NCBI GenBank assembly: GCA_024734495.1
Contig: JALMQS010000128.1
Span: forward strand, 22,866,875-22,930,874
Source of the DNA: Forficula auricularia
Taxonomy: Eukaryota; Arthropoda; Insecta; Dermaptera; Forficulidae
DNA length: 64,000 bases
Direction: 5' to 3'
Below, in pieces: positions 34,701 to 46,759 of this stretch (positions within the stretch are counted from its first letter, which is position 1; every line of letters begins with the position of its first letter). A model generated the notes under the pieces. That model saw only the letters and a list, made by a program, of their open reading frames with translations. It was not told where the DNA came from and made no database searches. A program made the translations under genes and the position numbers.

Positions 34701-35870
34701 ACTTTGTGGTCAATCGAGCATGAAAATGTATTTTATTGCTTCGTTTTTTTTTTTTTGAAATATCTCAAAAACATCTGAAACTATTTTGATGAAAAAAATT
34801 GAGCAAAACCATAGCGTTTTGGTCTAGAATCAAAACTGCTGTGTTCACCACACAACTTTCACATTTTCATTTATTTGAAGTCAGCGCGTCACTACCAATT
34901 TACATCCCCTTCCTTTTTTCGTTTTTTTTTTTATTTTCTAAAAAACGATTTTTTTTTTAAAAATTTGACTCAATTAATAACTCATGATATTTGATAAAAA
35001 CACTAATTTTTAAAAAAATCGTTTTTGAGAAAAATCAAAAAAAATATTTTCATGTAAATGTTCACTTCCTATTTCAACCAAAAAGCTTGATGTTCTCCTT
35101 CTACCCTATATCAAGCATAAGTTTCGAATTTTCTATCTCTGAGACTTGTGGTTGCGAAACGCAGGGGGGGGGGGAGGTAAATTCTTACGTTCGTAAACAG
35201 CAACTTCCAGTTTTTCTATTTTAGCCAAAATCTTGTTATGGTTCTTGGGCTCTCTTGACAGCTTAAGCTTTAAATTTCAAGGCTCTGAAGACGAGAAATG
35301 AACGATTAAAATATTTATTTTACGACACTCCTAATTTACAACCCCTTCCTCTTTTTTAATCTGATTAAAAATTTGACATATCTAATAACTCATGACATAT
35401 GATAAATGTACTAATACTAATTTCTAAAAAAAATCGTTAGAGCCGTTTTTGACAAAATCTTCTAAATCACAATCACTTCCGGTTTTATGATTTCAACCAA
35501 AATCTTGATGTACTCCTTCTAGCCTATATTGACCTTAACTTTCGAATTTTGTAGTTCTGAGACTTATGGTTGCGAAACGCAGGGGTGGGTCCAAACATAC
35601 GCACTAACCAATGGATTTTGGACCCCTTTTTGGCCTCTGTGGACCACAATTTCCTGTTTTATGTACTAAATCCAGTTTCCAATTATTAAGGGCAATGATT
35701 CCTTCCACCTAGAAGTTACAAAATGAAATTAACTTTCTACATCTCTGATATACAAAATCTGAAAGAGTCAAGACCCAGACTGGCCATCGCAATACTCTCC
35801 CATTATATTCTATAGAATATAAATGTGAAAGTAAAAAATCCTCAATGAGTGCATGAACACCGATAAAATT
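34701..35870. repeat. dispersed repeat Y, copy 2
   Basis: It shares AATATTTATTTTACGACACT and CTGAGACTTGTGGTTGCGAA-type segments with 11281-12600, with two internal degenerate units (about 34860-35260 and 35270-35620). No coding capacity. Confidence 0.5.
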
Positions 35871-36395
35871 ATATTTTTCTCGATAGTAATTGTTTTGTCT
35901 AAATGTCTGTTAATTAGTACTTACGTTACCAAATTTTGTGTTCGCTCTAGCTCAAAAACTAGTGTGAATATTAAAACGAAATTTCATATATGTATACTTG
36001 TATAGTTTCGGTGCATTCAGAGCTTATTAGATTTTGGTTGAAATCAAATAAAAAATTTAAGAGGATTAAAATTATTAGATTTTCAAATTAAATATACCAT
36101 ATACCATAAAATGAACCTATAATAAAGAAGAGAGTTATTATTTTTTCAGGGGCTCAAAAAAATAGAACTATTTTTTAGACCGTTTTTAAAGAATTTGGTG
36201 TTGAGTACTTGGTGAAACATTTTTTAAAATTATTGGATAAAACCAAGTAGTTTTTATCCAATAGTTTTTTAGACCCTTTAATGGAAGACAAAATTTCGCA
36301 CATGCACCTTATACGACCTTATGAAAATGACTCACTATGTGAAATTGATAGTGACTAAAAAGAGGATGGAGGGGAGTATAATCCAGGGCCTCTTA
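35871..36395. other. unassigned sequence
   Basis: I see no supported feature. Confidence 0.5.
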
Positions 36396-37030
36396 CTAGG
36401 CAAGGGGCTTCGCCCCTGGACCCCAGTCACTTGAATACTCCCTCTCCTCCTTCCTCAATGACTCTCCATCCCACCGACCCTCTCCCCAACCCCGGAACCT
36501 CTCCCCCGCCTCCGATCACCCTCCAACCCACTAAACCTACCCCTTGGACTCCCCACGAATGGAGATCGCATCCCCTGGATCCCCACCTTTCCCCATAGAC
36601 CCCACCTCCCAACCCCACAGAGATATTTATATATAGGTACAGACATAGGCATAAATCCCCTTAGTAGCCCCCTGGAACACCACCCCATGAATCCCCACCC
36701 TTACCCTGCACCTCCCCAACTCCACCCTTTGGACATACAAACATACAGGGACAAATGCCCTTTAGTAGTATGTGATGATATAGGTACAGACACAGGCCCT
36801 CTAGTACCCTTGGACCCCCAGATCCCTGAGTTCCCACGCCCTGGACCCCAACCCCCAACCCCTGGAGAACGGACAAAGGTAAATATATAGGCACAAATGC
36901 CCTTTACTAGTCCCCTGGATATAAGTACAGACACAGAAAGAAATACCCTTTGGTATATGCCAACCCCCACTCCTTGATCGACCACCCCTGGACCCCACCT
37001 CCCACCCCCTGGTACATAGGCATATAGGTA
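36396..37030 (-). mobile_element. Helitron-like element, 3' end and C-rich body
   Basis: On the minus strand it ends CCTTGCCTAG at 36396 followed by T, with the hairpin CAGGGGCGAAGCCCCTTG just before, matching Helitron 3' rules. The body is C-rich with repeated GGTACAGACA and CCTTTAGTAG words about 80-120 bp apart. No TC start was identified. Frames on both strands follow base bias and are not genes. Confidence 0.55.
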
Positions 37031-38089
37031 TTAGAGGCAGGCACAAATGCCTTTTAGTAGTATGTAATGAGAAAATTTGATTAACTAGAGGCATTTTATA
37101 TTGAAGACGGAGTGCTAGAACTGAATACTAAATTGATGCAGGGGCAGCCTAAGAATAATGGAAATCACAAATTCCGAATAAAAGAATTTATTAGAGTGGT
37201 ATTTTCAGCCTGTTAAAAAATTCGAATTTTCTTCAGGGCTTAAAAGAATTAACGAAGCAACCTCGATGTATATTAATATTATTTTTAATTGCGATTATGT
37301 TCAAAAATTTGCACACAGCGATTCCTTGATGATGCCCGAAGCAGGTTAAAATGTTGACAAAAAAATAAATTAAACTTTGTTTAAATTTTATTTAATTCTA
37401 GCAGATAATAAAAATCGACAATTAATATATCGCTTTTTACTAAAACAGAAAATTATCGAGGAAAGTTCGATCCGCCAGGTAGCTTTCCTTAATTTGAAGA
37501 AATTTTTTCAAAATGTATTTTTTTTTTAATTCATACCGTACCATTTTTCATTTATTTATGTATTATTTCGAATAAAATTCTTGATTCCTCTGAGCTTTAG
37601 AATCAATGTTTTGTTTTATCATTTCTTAGACATAACACAAATAAATAAATTCCAAATATTTTATATAAATAGTTTGATGACATAAAATTTTAGAGACCAA
37701 TAAAATTATTTTATATGTTAATATCTTATTACTTTTACTACTTACATATATATCTATAAAACAAACTTAAAAATAAAAAATATAAAACTATACTCAAGTC
37801 GAAATGAATTTCTAGATAAAACGAAACGGATTTCGTGAGTGACACTTGAACAAGATATAAAGAATGAAAAATAAAATGTCACAAGGAAAAGGAACCATGA
37901 TTGACAATCTAAAAAACAAAGATTGACACTGCACAATGGGACTTTTGGCCAAACTTGATTTCGAAATTAATTTTTCTTGTTTGGTGAATCTCTATCCATA
38001 ATTTAATTAATTTATAAGATCTTAGGAAATTGAATAAATAAATTAAATTTATAGTTTTATATTAAATAAGACGGACGTTTCGTCACTGT
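37031..38089. other. unassigned AT-rich sequence
   Basis: I see no supported feature. Confidence 0.5.
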
Positions 38090-38400
38090 ATTTGCGACTT
38101 CTGGGAGGATTTGAGCCTTATACTGTGTAAGAAGTTGACTGAGCATCTAGACCTAAATAAGATTGGACGCTACACCTTTAGCAGCGGTTGAGATATGGTC
38201 ATTCTAAGAAAGGTCATACCTCAGAGTGACACCCGACATTGAAATCTTATCACTCAACTCCAGTGGGTTAGAATCAAATGATATTTCTGGGAAGTTTCTA
38301 TTGACGCGCCTAGAGATTAGGCAACATTTCGTTTTCATTGCATTAAAGTTAACCAAATTGTGGGATCCCCATTTAATTTCTAATAAGTTCAAATAACTAC
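38090..38400 (-). pseudogene. LINE D fragment: RT C-terminal region
   Basis: The minus-strand frame at 38204-38392 reads WGSHNLVNFNAMKTKCCLIS and then a YDLS-type motif. After a stop, AQILPEVAN-like sequence follows. It matches the region just upstream of, and overlapping, the start of the copy at 39696, and matches 44380-44785. It is a truncated, stop-containing fragment. Confidence 0.65.
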
Positions 38401-38488
38401 GCGATTGGATGTAAGATGTAGGTAAATTTGTTCTTGGAGTGAGCAGTTAACTATTACAACAAATGAATTTATCTATATCGTCGCCTTA

Positions 38489-38691
38489 GGGCCAGTTGTA
38501 TGTCGGTTGGTAAACTCTTTTTAAACGTTGACAAAGAGTAAAACCTTGTAATTCACCTTGTGCCGGGTGGGATTGTCAATCAGATCACAGGTACTTTCAT
38601 CTGATTGGCCATCCCACCAGGCACAAGGTGAATTCTAAGGTTACCCTTTGCCAACGTTTAAAGAGTTTACCAACCAACATACAACTGGCCC
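38489..38691. mobile_element. Harbinger-like MITE (203 bp, TTA duplication)
   Basis: It begins GGGCCAGTTGTATG and ends CATACAACTGGCCC, flanked by TTA at 38486-38488 and 38692-38694. Arms of ~85 bp pair around the centre (AATTCACCTTGTGCC / GGCACAAGGTGAATT). A 3-bp TTA duplication with GGGCC ends fits PIF/Harbinger. Confidence 0.75.
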
Positions 38692-38846
38692 TTAGAGCAG
38701 TGGTTCTTAACCGGTGCTCCTTGAGCTTTTTCCATGTGCTCCTCGAAATTATGAAAGATATTTCTTGATTGTTAGCCAAAAATATAATTAATATTTTTCA
38801 AGATTTTTAAAGATATATAAAATTTTTTTTTTTTTTTTGTTTGAAC

Positions 38847-39009
38847 CGAGGGTGAACCACGATTGGAATTAGGTGTACACCGTCTTTAGAATTATTTGAA
38901 ATTACTTTGGAATTCATTAGATAATCTATTGTCATCCATTGTCTTCTCTTGGAAATGAAAGTGGAAGTGGAAGTAGGTGTACACGATTTTAGGTCGCGGT
39001 TCACCCTCG
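38847..39009. mobile_element. hAT-type MITE, copy 3 (163 bp)
   Basis: The 8-bp duplication GTTTGAAC is perfect (38839-38846 and 39010-39017). The ends are CGAGGGTGAACCACGA and GCGGTTCACCCTCG. Confidence 0.88.
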
Positions 39010-39695
39010 GTTTGAACTATGTATAGTTATAAAAATTGATACATATTAATATTTACTAAAAGAAATTTCAAATAATGCTTAAACGGCAATATTGATTTCT
39101 AATTCTTATCGTCCCTAAATGCTTTACTTTCAACATCAAGCAATTACTTGTAAAATACTAGAAAAAAATGATAACGGTGGGGCTCAAACGTATTGTTATT
39201 AACAGAAAAATATGTTTTAAATAATTTATTTGAGTAATTTATACTTTCAAAAAAATTCTGGCGGTCCAGTTTTTGACCTTCCGCCGTCAGGACCTTGGCC
39301 GCGGTCCGAAAGCTGCCGACCGATGCTTTATAACATATGAAATATATTCTTTAATTCAGATCTTACATAAATATCAGGTACGCTGTTTTTGTTTGTTTTT
39401 TGACTAATTAATTTAAGTGATCCAAAATTTTTTCATATAATCAAAATTGCTCCCTGACTTATAGTGTAAACTTGATAACAAACAACAAGGAAATTTTATA
39501 GGGCAGAGAAAAATCAAACAAAATTTATTATTGTTGTTATGGAAGGAAACTATGTTTCCCATTTTTTTTCTACAACTTAGAATCGTAATTTTAAGTAGCA
39601 ATTTTACTTGGACGATGCTGTATTTCTTTTTCTTTCGAACGGTATTAAATATGTCATATATGGTAAAAAAATGGATTTAGCAGGTTTACATTATG
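39010..39695. other. unassigned sequence
   Basis: I see no supported feature. Confidence 0.5.
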
Positions 39696-40453
39696 ATCTG
39701 ATATTCACTTCGATTCGAATACCCTGAAAATGTGTGACAGCCTATCCATGTTGGGCGTCTCTGTCGCATCTGACCTGTCTTGGAATGAACACATCTCCTC
39801 TGTGGCGAAATCTGCAGCAAGGAAGATTGGCTTCTTATTCAGGTCCAAGCGATTTTACAAACCCCCACAACTTCTCACCATCTACAAGGCCCAAATCCGC
39901 CCCTATCTCGAATACTGCTCTCATCTGTGGAGAGGAGCCTCAAAATATTCTCTTGCTACCCTTGATGCAATTCAGAAACGAGCCGTCAGGCTAATTGACG
40001 ATTCTACCCTCACCGACTCCCTCGACTCGTTGGCTCATCGAAGAGATGTCTCTGCCCTTTCCCTTTTCTATAGATACTATCACGGCAGATGCTCTGATGA
40101 GATAAAATCAATAATTCCCCCCAAAGCATACTTTGCACGCAGCACACGTTTTGCCGACTCCCAACACTCTTTTGCGGTCAAATTGGAAAAGTGCCGGACC
40201 ACTTCATTCGCGAATACATATATCCCCATGACTTCAAGGAACTGGAACTCTCTCCCAGCCTCTATCTTTCCCAGCACCTATGATCTTCAAACCTTCAAAA
40301 CCAGGGTGCATAGACACCTACGTCTACACCCTCTCACTTAATCAACTTTCCCTTCTCTTCGGTAATGCAAGGGTCTTTCGAGATCCATAGGGGCTACACC
40401 TTTACTGGTGCACCCCTTCTTGCATTCGATTGCATTAAAAAAAAAAAAAAAAA
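39696..40453 (+). mobile_element. LINE D, 3' part with poly-A tail
   Basis: The coding end is followed by a short 3' UTR (GGGGCTACACCTTTACTGGT, then CCCCTTCTTGCATTCG) and a run of A at 40437-40453. Fragments of the same family lie at 38.1, 43.9, 44.4, 48.8 and 59.3 kb. Confidence 0.75.
39730..40341 (+). pseudogene. LINE D polyprotein C-terminus (after the RT core)
   Basis: The frame gives 203 residues. LGVSVASDLSWNEHI, IYKAQIRPYLEYCSHLW and LDAIQKRAVRLI are the usual C-terminal motifs of CR1/Jockey-group ORF2 proteins, followed by LSLFYRYYHGRCSDE and TSRNWNSLPASIFP. The frame is unbroken to its stop, but the endonuclease and the RT catalytic FADD motif are absent, so it is a 5'-truncated copy. 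This part of the protein has no known catalytic residue. Confidence 0.82.
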
Positions 40454-40829
40454 GATCTGATTTATATGGCCGCGCAGGAGGATGCCTCCTCTTACAACAG
40501 AAAATAATTTTACATATCAGGTGTCTATACAATATTGGTGGTAATAGATACATTTTCTCTCTCTCCTCTCTTTACAGTGGTCGAATTGTTAAAATTTTAT
40601 ACATATCAATGTCAATAAATAAAAATAAAAATGAAAAAAGTGAATAGAAAAAAATAAATCAAAATAAAAAATAAAATATGAACAAAAATATGAATAAAAT
40701 TACAAAAAATAAATAAATATATAAAACAAAAAACTAGGATAAGAATAAAAAACAAAAAAAAAGTCACTTTATTTGTTTTTATTATTTTTTTTATATATAC
40801 ATTTAACATTGGTTATGACCCGCTTTATA
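40454..40829. other. A/T-rich low-complexity sequence
   Basis: Dominated by AAATAAA and TTTTTATT words after the LINE tail. No other feature. Confidence 0.5.
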
Positions 40830-42110
40830 CGTTCTCTAAGGCTACGATATCCAATTGTGTAATTTAACCAACGAGAAACAGATAGAATATTTCTAATTAA
40901 AAAGACTGATGATAAATTCAAACCTTGGAAACTCTAGGCTCTAATAAATAAATAATATACAGTAGAACCTCGTTAATCCGGCACTCGATAGTCCGGCAGA
41001 CTCGATTGTCCACCATGCGTCAGAAATCGATTTTTTAAAGAAAGTCGGATGATTTAGTGCTTGCTCATCAGATGACATTGACATTTTAGCCAAAGTGCCC
41101 ATAAAGACTCATTTGAAGTGTAATACACATTTGCTGTTTATACCTTATGTTAGTTTGTAAATAAAGCAGACGTTTTTGCTCTTTAAATTGTTATTACTGA
41201 CATATTTCCTTTTTCAAGTAACCGAATGTTTTCTACATTTGATTCAATCACTAATCAACTGTAGGGAATTTTTGTCAAATATTGAGTGAAAACAATATTT
41301 GAACTTATATATTTCTAACTTGAAATAATGATCTTAAATAAATTTTTATAATTTTTTCTAACTGATATGACAAAGAATAACCTATCAATGAGAATTGTTT
41401 TGACCGCGCTTATTTGAAAAAGATATTTTATCACGAGACTACTGCGGATTATGCTATTGAAGTATGTGGATATATAAGTTCAAATATTATTTTCACTCAA
41501 TATTTGACAAAAATTCCCTACAGTTGATTCGTGATTGAATCAAATGTAGAAAACATTCGGTTAATTTATGGCAAGCATCTAACATACATGCTAATAGACC
41601 GAGCGCTCTGTACTGGGAGATTGAATATATAACATCTGAGAACTCAAGTTCACTTGGTGATCCGTCCGAATGTCTAGCGGGCTATACGCAAAATGACGTT
41701 GGATTGTAGCTAAGTGGATCACATCTTTTTTTTCTCTCTTGGTCCAGATTTAAGACTCCACAGACTTCAATAGCATATTCCGCAGTAGTCTCGTGATAAA
41801 ATATCTTTTTCAAATAAGCGCGGTCAAAACAATTCTCATTGATAGGTCAATTATTCTTTGTCATATCAGTTGGAAAAATTATAAAAATTTATTGTTCAAG
41901 TAAGCTTTTTTTTAAAGACCTCAATAATTCGGCAAATTCGATAATCCCAAATTGGCAGATCCCCAAGTGTGCCAGATTATCGAGGTTCTACTGTATATAT
42001 ATATTTTACATTAAGCATAGAACAACCTCATTGATTTCTTTTTATGAATCTGCTTTAAGTTTTTCTACCTACAGTATTTTCTAAATTCTTTCACTATCCA
42101 ATAAAGTAAA
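40830..42110. repeat. family X repeat, interrupted by a pogo-like MITE
   Basis: The left part (40830-40959) and right part (41996-42110) together match 45771-46035: ATTTCTAATTAAAAAGACTG on the left, AAGCATAGAACAACCTCATT on the right. The pogo-like element sits between them. Confidence 0.65.
40960..41993. mobile_element. pogo/Tigger-like non-autonomous element (~1.03 kb)
   Basis: Its ends are CAGTAGAACCTCG and CGAGGTTCTACTG, with TA on both sides (40958-40959, 41994-41995). These ends are typical of pogo/Tigger. No transposase frame is present. Inside are two more inverted pairs: 41222-41300 with 41480-41562, and 41340-41460 with 41765-41890. Confidence 0.8.
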
Positions 42111-42395
42111 TTCTCTAACCAACATTTCTCCTCGTAATGGAATGTAAATTTAATTCGCATTTGAAAAAAAAGAATGCGAAAATCGAGCGGCCCCTTATGA
42201 AAGAGTGATTGAGGATTGCTCTTGTAATATACTCGTATATTGATTGATTGAGAGCAAGGTGACTTCTGAAAAAGATAATCTCGTTTGCTTTATTATATAA
42301 TTGACATATATTCTATGAGAAAAAAAATAAATGTCAATCTATAAAAAGAAATGAAATTTCAAAATTGGCTAAAAGGACTGTAATAATAATTTTTA

Positions 42396-43503
42396 TAAAA
42401 AAACCGACTTGAAAAAAAATAAATGCAACAAATAAAATATTAAGAACTCAAAAATCAATTAAAATGCACTAAAAGGTATAAAATAATTATCTAATTTAGT
42501 TACAACTAAACGACAAAATATTAACATGAAATCATTTTTTGAAGTCGGTGCCAAAAATATACATTTTACTCGAACTCGACGGATCTTACTTAGTACGTTT
42601 GGCAGGTAATGAAGACAACATCGCGTAAGCTCGCTTATATAGTTTGTTTAGCACCGACTTCAAAAAGTGATTTCATGTTAATATTTCGTCGTTTAGCTAG
42701 CTGTAACTAAATTAGATAATTATTTTATACCTTTTGGTGCATTTTATTTTATTTTTGAGTTCTTATTATTTTGTTTGTTGCATTTAGTATTTTTGAAGTC
42801 GATTTTATTTTGTTTTATACAAATTATTATTATTTTTCTCTTTTTAGTGATGTTATTAATAGTGACTTAATATAATACCTTGCATGCATCTCGTAAGAGA
42901 AAGCGTCGAGCGAATGAATCAAAAAAATGATAATAAAATTCAATTCATAAATAGAGAAATTATCTCGAAACGTTAGCGGGTTTTAAATGATTGTTTTTAA
43001 GATATTTTTTATAAAAGATTTTATTTATTATAATTTCGATTATTTGCTCATAAGAATTGGAGATTTACGTTATTTCATTATTGATCATATCATCAGAACT
43101 TGACCAAATTAATATAGTACCACCCCTAAGGCACCCCCTTTCCAATAAAAAAAAGAATCATCGAAATCGGTTCACTTGGCAAAAAGTTCTCTCTGAACAT
43201 ACATAAAATAAATACATGGTAAATAGTTAGGTATCTTGACTATCTGATATACTGAGATATACTGATCCAAACGCAGTAAAAATGATTAAAATCAGTTCAT
43301 AAACAAAGAAGTTATGCCTGAACAAACATAGCAAAAAAGGTCGAATACCAATGAAATTTATATTTTTACCAATCGGAAACTAGACTGAACCCAATGCAAA
43401 AAAAAATAATCAAAATCGGTTCACAATTGGCAAAGATATTAGGTAACATAGACAAAAAAAAATCATTCGAATTGAGAATCTCCTCCTTTTTTGAAGTCGG
43501 TTA
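42396..43503 (+). repeat. ACCGACTTC foldback element, copy 4
   Basis: Same plan and orientation as copy 1. The inverted-repeat head (arms about 42405-42550 and 42653-42800) has the centre GACGGATCTTACTTAGTACG plus an insertion (TAATGAAGACAACATCGCG), then the tail ending TTTTTTGAAGTCGGTT. Confidence 0.8.
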
Positions 43504-43849
43504 CAACCTGAGTATAGTATTTTTTCGACAGCTTCCTTATCTAAATAAGTATAATCCGACTAAGAAATTTTGCCAAAAAAAATAAATAAATAATAATAAA
43601 TACACCAGTAAGTTCTACATTTTTCAAATTGGCGTACCTACTTATTTGTCAGCTTTGACCGTTTGTCATTTCATCAAGGTTTGTGATATCAAAACGAAAT
43701 AAAGTACATAATACTAGTAATACACTAGTTTCTTAGATATATAATCCCAATAATATGAAAATTGCTTAAAATAGAAATTGGTTGAAATTTTAGCCAAACT
43801 TAATATGAGAGTATTATATTAAATATATTAGAAGCAGTTTCTTTTTGAG
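43504..43849. other. unassigned sequence
   Basis: I see no supported feature. Confidence 0.5.
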
Positions 43850-44165
43850 AGACGGATTGAATTTCAACAGATCAAGGATAATTTCGCTGTCAAATTGGAT
43901 AAAAGTCGAACAGGCGCTTTCGCCAACTCTTTTATCCTATGACCTCCAGAGACTGGAACTCGCTCCCTGCCACCATCTTTCCCGCTACTTATAACCTTCA
44001 GCTATTTAAGACCCGTATCCACAGATACCTTCGACCCCCGCCCAACCCATAAAATTCTTTCTTCTTCTTTTCACGATAGAGGGGCCAACCCAGGCCTTTA
44101 GGGGTTGCACCTTTTGGTGTAACTCCTTCTCTCATCATTATCATAAAAAAAAATAAAATAAAATA
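43850..44165 (+). pseudogene. LINE D fragment: C-terminus and 3' tail
   Basis: In broken frames it carries DWNSLPATIFPATY-type sequence, then GGGGTTGCACCTTTTGGTG and an A-rich (AAAAT)n tail. It is a 5'-truncated insertion of the same family as 39696-40453. Confidence 0.7.
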
Positions 44166-44379
44166 AAAATAAAAATTTCGAATAAAAAAATTTATTGGAC
44201 GGTCAATTTCATTCTCTTAAAAGCCGACATTTCAGAGAATCTTACTTACCTCGCAGTTTTGATAGAAAATAAAAAAACAACAACATATTTGAGCGATTAT
44301 TTTTCTTCATGGTTTAGACAAAAAAATTTAAAAGAACTGAATCTTTTTTTTTAATTTCTTAAATTTCATTTGGGAATTA

Positions 44380-44785
44380 ATTTTTCATTCTCATTTCTAA
44401 AAAATCAAAATAAAACTGCTTCTTTAAAAATTCTCGACCTGAACACTTTAGAAAAATGGGGCTCTGAAAATTTAGTTGGCTTTAAAGCAAACAAGACTCA
44501 ATATAGTCTAATTTCTAGACGCGAAAATAAACATTTCCCTGACATTCTCTTTGGTTCAAATACCCTGAACATGTGTAACAGACTGACCCGGACTAACCTA
44601 TCTTGGAATGGCTCTTTTCCTCTCTGGCAAAATCTGCTGCAAGGAAAATTGGGTTCTTAAACAGGTCCAGGCTATTTTTCACGTCCATGCAACTTCTCAC
44701 ACTGTACAAGGCCCAAATCCGCCCCTGTCTCGAATACGGCTCTAATCTGTGGAGAGGATACTTCAAGTTTTCTCCTTAATAGTGG
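44380..44785 (+). pseudogene. LINE D fragment: RT C-terminal region
   Basis: EKWGSENLVGFKANKTQYSL and a TNLSWNGSF motif, then after a frame change YKAQIRPCLEYGSNLW, match the LINE D C-terminal part. It breaks off before the 3' UTR. It lies downstream of a 3'-end fragment in the same orientation, so these are two insertions, not one element. Confidence 0.7.
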
Positions 44786-45770
44786 TGATTTTGATTTAAC
44801 ATTCTATGAATTCAGTTTCTTACGCGAAAGAAATAGAAAGAATTCCCACTATTTTGTAAATGTTAAGGAAAGGGTGGGAAAATTATGATTATTATATTTA
44901 ATGATTATTTTTCTTAAATATAATTATTTAAAAAAAAAAAACAATTTCAAAACATTTACAGTTTCGGGAGAAAATTATTTTATTTTTTTTCACCATCTTG
45001 ATGAAAAACTAAATTTGTTAGAATAATATATTCGAAGTAACTTAAAAAAAAATTGAAATTATTTACCTCGTAGTTTTGATAGAAAATAAAAAAACAACAA
45101 CATATTTGAGCGATTATTTTTAGTGGAGGGGATATAAGAACAATCGCTTGGAAACGATCAATTCCTAAATAGGATATAGTAGTGCGAGAAGTACAGTCAC
45201 GTTAAAAAAACATAACCTAAAATTTTATCACCGTTCGTATGTATAGAGTGGTTACGAGGTTAAAACTTTTTTCTGTGGATTGTCTCGAAAGAATATCCTT
45301 AACATGGATTATTCAAATTATGCCATTATATTAGCTTTAGTTTCCATCAAAATAGAGAATTCCAAATAGTTAGGTACAATTGTTTTCTCTGTCCTCGGGA
45401 GAATTCAATTGGTCACCTTTTGTCTATTCTAAGCCATTAAGCCCGGATACTCTCAAGAGGTTTAGGCTTTGCGTAGATGGGATTCAAGTCTCGGAATCCC
45501 TCTTATAAGCCCTTATCAATAATTTCCAATAGGATACAACCAAGATAACTCGGTTTTGGTTAATCCACATATCTTCAGTTAAAATTTACTAATTTTAAAT
45601 CTCTACTATCTCTAATTATATGTATCATAAGAAAAATCAGTTATCAGAGTATTTATTTTATTAAATTTTTAATGAACGTTTATTTATATAAAAACTTTGA
45701 TTTTAACATAAACATTTCTGGAACGATTGTTTGCGAAGTGGCTAGCTTGCTATAACAACATAACGAGTTT
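44786..45770. other. unassigned AT-rich sequence
   Basis: A ~60-bp direct repeat links 44245-44310 and 45063-45120 (GTTTTGATAGAAAATAAAAA). No coding signal. Confidence 0.5.
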
Positions 45771-46035
45771 TTTTATATCCAATTGGGTAATAGACCCATG
45801 AGAAATAACAGATATAATATTTCTAATTAAAAACACTGATGATGAAAATCGAATCTTTGAAACTATAGTCTCAAACAAATAAATTATACATGCAATATGT
45901 ATATTTATATTCGATATATACCTATATTCATATGCTTATTTGTGCCAAGCATAGGATAACATCATTGATTTCTCTTTATATACCAACAACTCTGCTACTC
46001 TGAGGAAAGCAAAATCTCTTCAAATTACAATATAA
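45771..46035. repeat. family X repeat
   Basis: An uninterrupted copy of the repeat that the pogo-like element splits at 40.8-42.1 kb: AAAAACACTGATGATGAAAA, then TCTTTGAAACTATAGTCTC, then CATTGATTTCTCTTTATA. Confidence 0.65.
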
Positions 46036-46604
46036 ATTATTACTCTAAAAATCACACTAGGATTAATATTTTTGTGTTTTTACTTATTTTTTTCTTATTA
46101 CTTCTGTCTTGTAAAAAAAAGTTACTAAATATAATTTTTTTTTTTTTTTTATTTAATTTACTATTGAATTTTGAACTAAAATGTTTAAAATTTTGATATA
46201 CCTACCTATGATAGAAATAAACTAAATTATCAATAATTTTTTCTGGGCAACTGCCTACTCTGCCTACCTCCTAAAGCTCACTTTAATAGCAATCTCTTGC
46301 GATTTCCTTAGAAATTTAAAGTCTATCATCAATTTGAACTTTTATTTAAAATTATTTTAGTTGTTGTAAATTAATTTGTTTGAATAGAAAATTAAAATTA
46401 ATATTCAGCTTTATTAATCTCTATAAAATTGCCAAATTTTAGCATCCTAAGGTCATTACATAATGGTGAAAATTTAGCTTACATATTTCACCCCTTCATT
46501 TTGGGGGTTGAAATAGGAAGAATTTGGGTTTTAAAATTTTTCCATTATTAGTGTTTCAAACTCAACCAGAATGCGAAATTTCATGATGCTAGAATGATTA
46601 GAAG
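46036..46604. other. unassigned sequence
   Basis: The last ~160 bases, together with 46760-47050, may be one older repeat split by a MITE. No coding signal. Confidence 0.45.
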
Positions 46605-46759
46605 CGAGTGATGAACCCCTATTGGAAAATAGGTGTACACCGCCTTTGGAATTATATGGAATTATTTTGGAATTCATTAGATAATGGCCCTTCATCCATT
46701 GTCTTCTAGTTGGAAGTGGAAGTAGGTGTACACGATTTTAGGTCGCGATTCACCCCTCG
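46605..46759. mobile_element. hAT-type MITE, copy 4 (155 bp)
   Basis: The 8-bp duplication ATTAGAAG is perfect (46597-46604 and 46760-46767). The right end is GCGATTCACCCCTCG. The left end has small changes (CGAGTGATGAACCCC). Confidence 0.85.

Noticed and set aside
45420..45520. Possible tRNA-like word GGGATTCAAGTCTCGGAATC
   Set aside because: The B-box match is poor and no A box or fold could be supported.
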